DNA from: Atrina japonica
Taxonomy: Eukaryota > Mollusca > Bivalvia > Pterioida > Pinnidae
Direction: 5' to 3'
DNA: 64,000 nucleotides
Assembly: GCA_030159075.1 (NCBI GenBank)
Contig: BROG01000794.1
Location: 113,501-177,500, forward strand
Both the position numbers and the translations under genes were made by a program. Shown piece after piece: positions 63,550 to 64,000 of this stretch. The notes below the pieces were generated by a model. It was given only the letters and a program-made list of their open reading frames with translations, did not search any database and was not told where the DNA came from. The stretch's first letter is position 1; each line of letters starts with the position of its first letter.

Positions 63550-63944
63550 AAATATATATGTTTTAAATAAATGAAATATATTAGGTGTTTAAAGCATCAA
63601 TTTGGTTCTAATTGTTTGAAAGACTTCCCTTCCCTTTTGTAAAACGTATATAATCACTATCATGTTAGTTCTCAAATTTCTCTTAACTTGGTATTCAATA
63701 TCTTCATGATCATTAAAGATTTTAAAATCCATTTGACTCTATATCATGCAGACTAATAATGTGTCCTTTACTTTCTTATAATGCACTCATGTCATTATGT
63801 CCTTTGTTTTGTAACACAGTAATATGCTCATTACTTGGCTCCTACTTTCCTAATGTACGTCTCTCCTATATATTTTGTCTGTGCTTTTATAATTGATATA
63901 CTATCTACAATTCTTAAGTTTCAATTCTTAGGAACGGAATCGCA

Positions 63945-63946
<2 letters not shown>

Positions 63947-64000
<54 letters not shown>
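63947..64000. repeat. (TA)n microsatellite at the window end
   Basis: At least 54 bp of TA, continuing past the window. Confidence 0.98.

Overview
This is AT-rich animal DNA, not bacterial or viral. It has one recognisable host gene, spread over exons with GT/AG introns, in a sea of transposable elements, minisatellites and microsatellites. The repeat types (Penelope-like retroelements, tRNA-derived SINEs of the kind common in molluscs, very many (TA)n tracts) suggest a mollusc, most likely a bivalve. That placement is inferred from remembered repeat families, not from a search.

Host gene: two exons on the minus strand encode the homeodomain and C-terminus of an EMX/empty spiracles transcription factor (46414-46586 and 41710-41874). 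They are joined by a phase-0 intron of about 4.5 kb that falls exactly between homeodomain residues 44 and 45. The N-terminal exon was not found. If it lies upstream, intron 1 starts at 46587 and runs beyond the window end, so 46.6-64 kb would be intronic.

Mobile DNA: (1) Penelope-like reverse transcriptase copies, all broken, at 17.3-19.3 kb (+), 23.5-24.3 kb (-) and 51.8-53.1 kb (+, the least decayed). There are also many short fragments and 3'-tail-only copies, a second RT lineage at 14.0 kb, and a GIY-YIG/zinc-finger endonuclease remnant at 34.9-35.2 kb inside a 0.9 kb element with inverted arms. (2) A non-autonomous family of about 350-360 bp carrying a hammerhead-ribozyme motif, dispersed through the window and forming a head-to-tail array at 39.35-41.28 kb, about 300 bp downstream of the EMX stop codon. 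Its structure matches metazoan retrozymes, which are thought to spread as self-cleaved circular RNAs using Penelope-type RT. Penelope and retrozyme fragments are nested in each other in both directions. (3) tRNA-derived SINEs at 7.0 and 14.6 kb. (4) Foldback repeats built from an inverted CTAG-centred module (2.9, 38.3 and 56.0-57.4 kb). (5) Unclassified dispersed repeats and hairpins.

Tandem repeats: minisatellites with units of 68 bp (12.0-13.3 kb), 54 bp (26.9-27.6 kb), 60 bp (31.0-31.9 kb) and 46/47 bp (48.55-49.2 kb); numerous (TA)n, (CA)n and trinucleotide tracts; and a 1.2 kb polypurine tract at 59.43-60.62 kb. Most open reading frames of 60-180 codons here come from these repeats and are not genes. 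Remaining stretches show no feature I can support.
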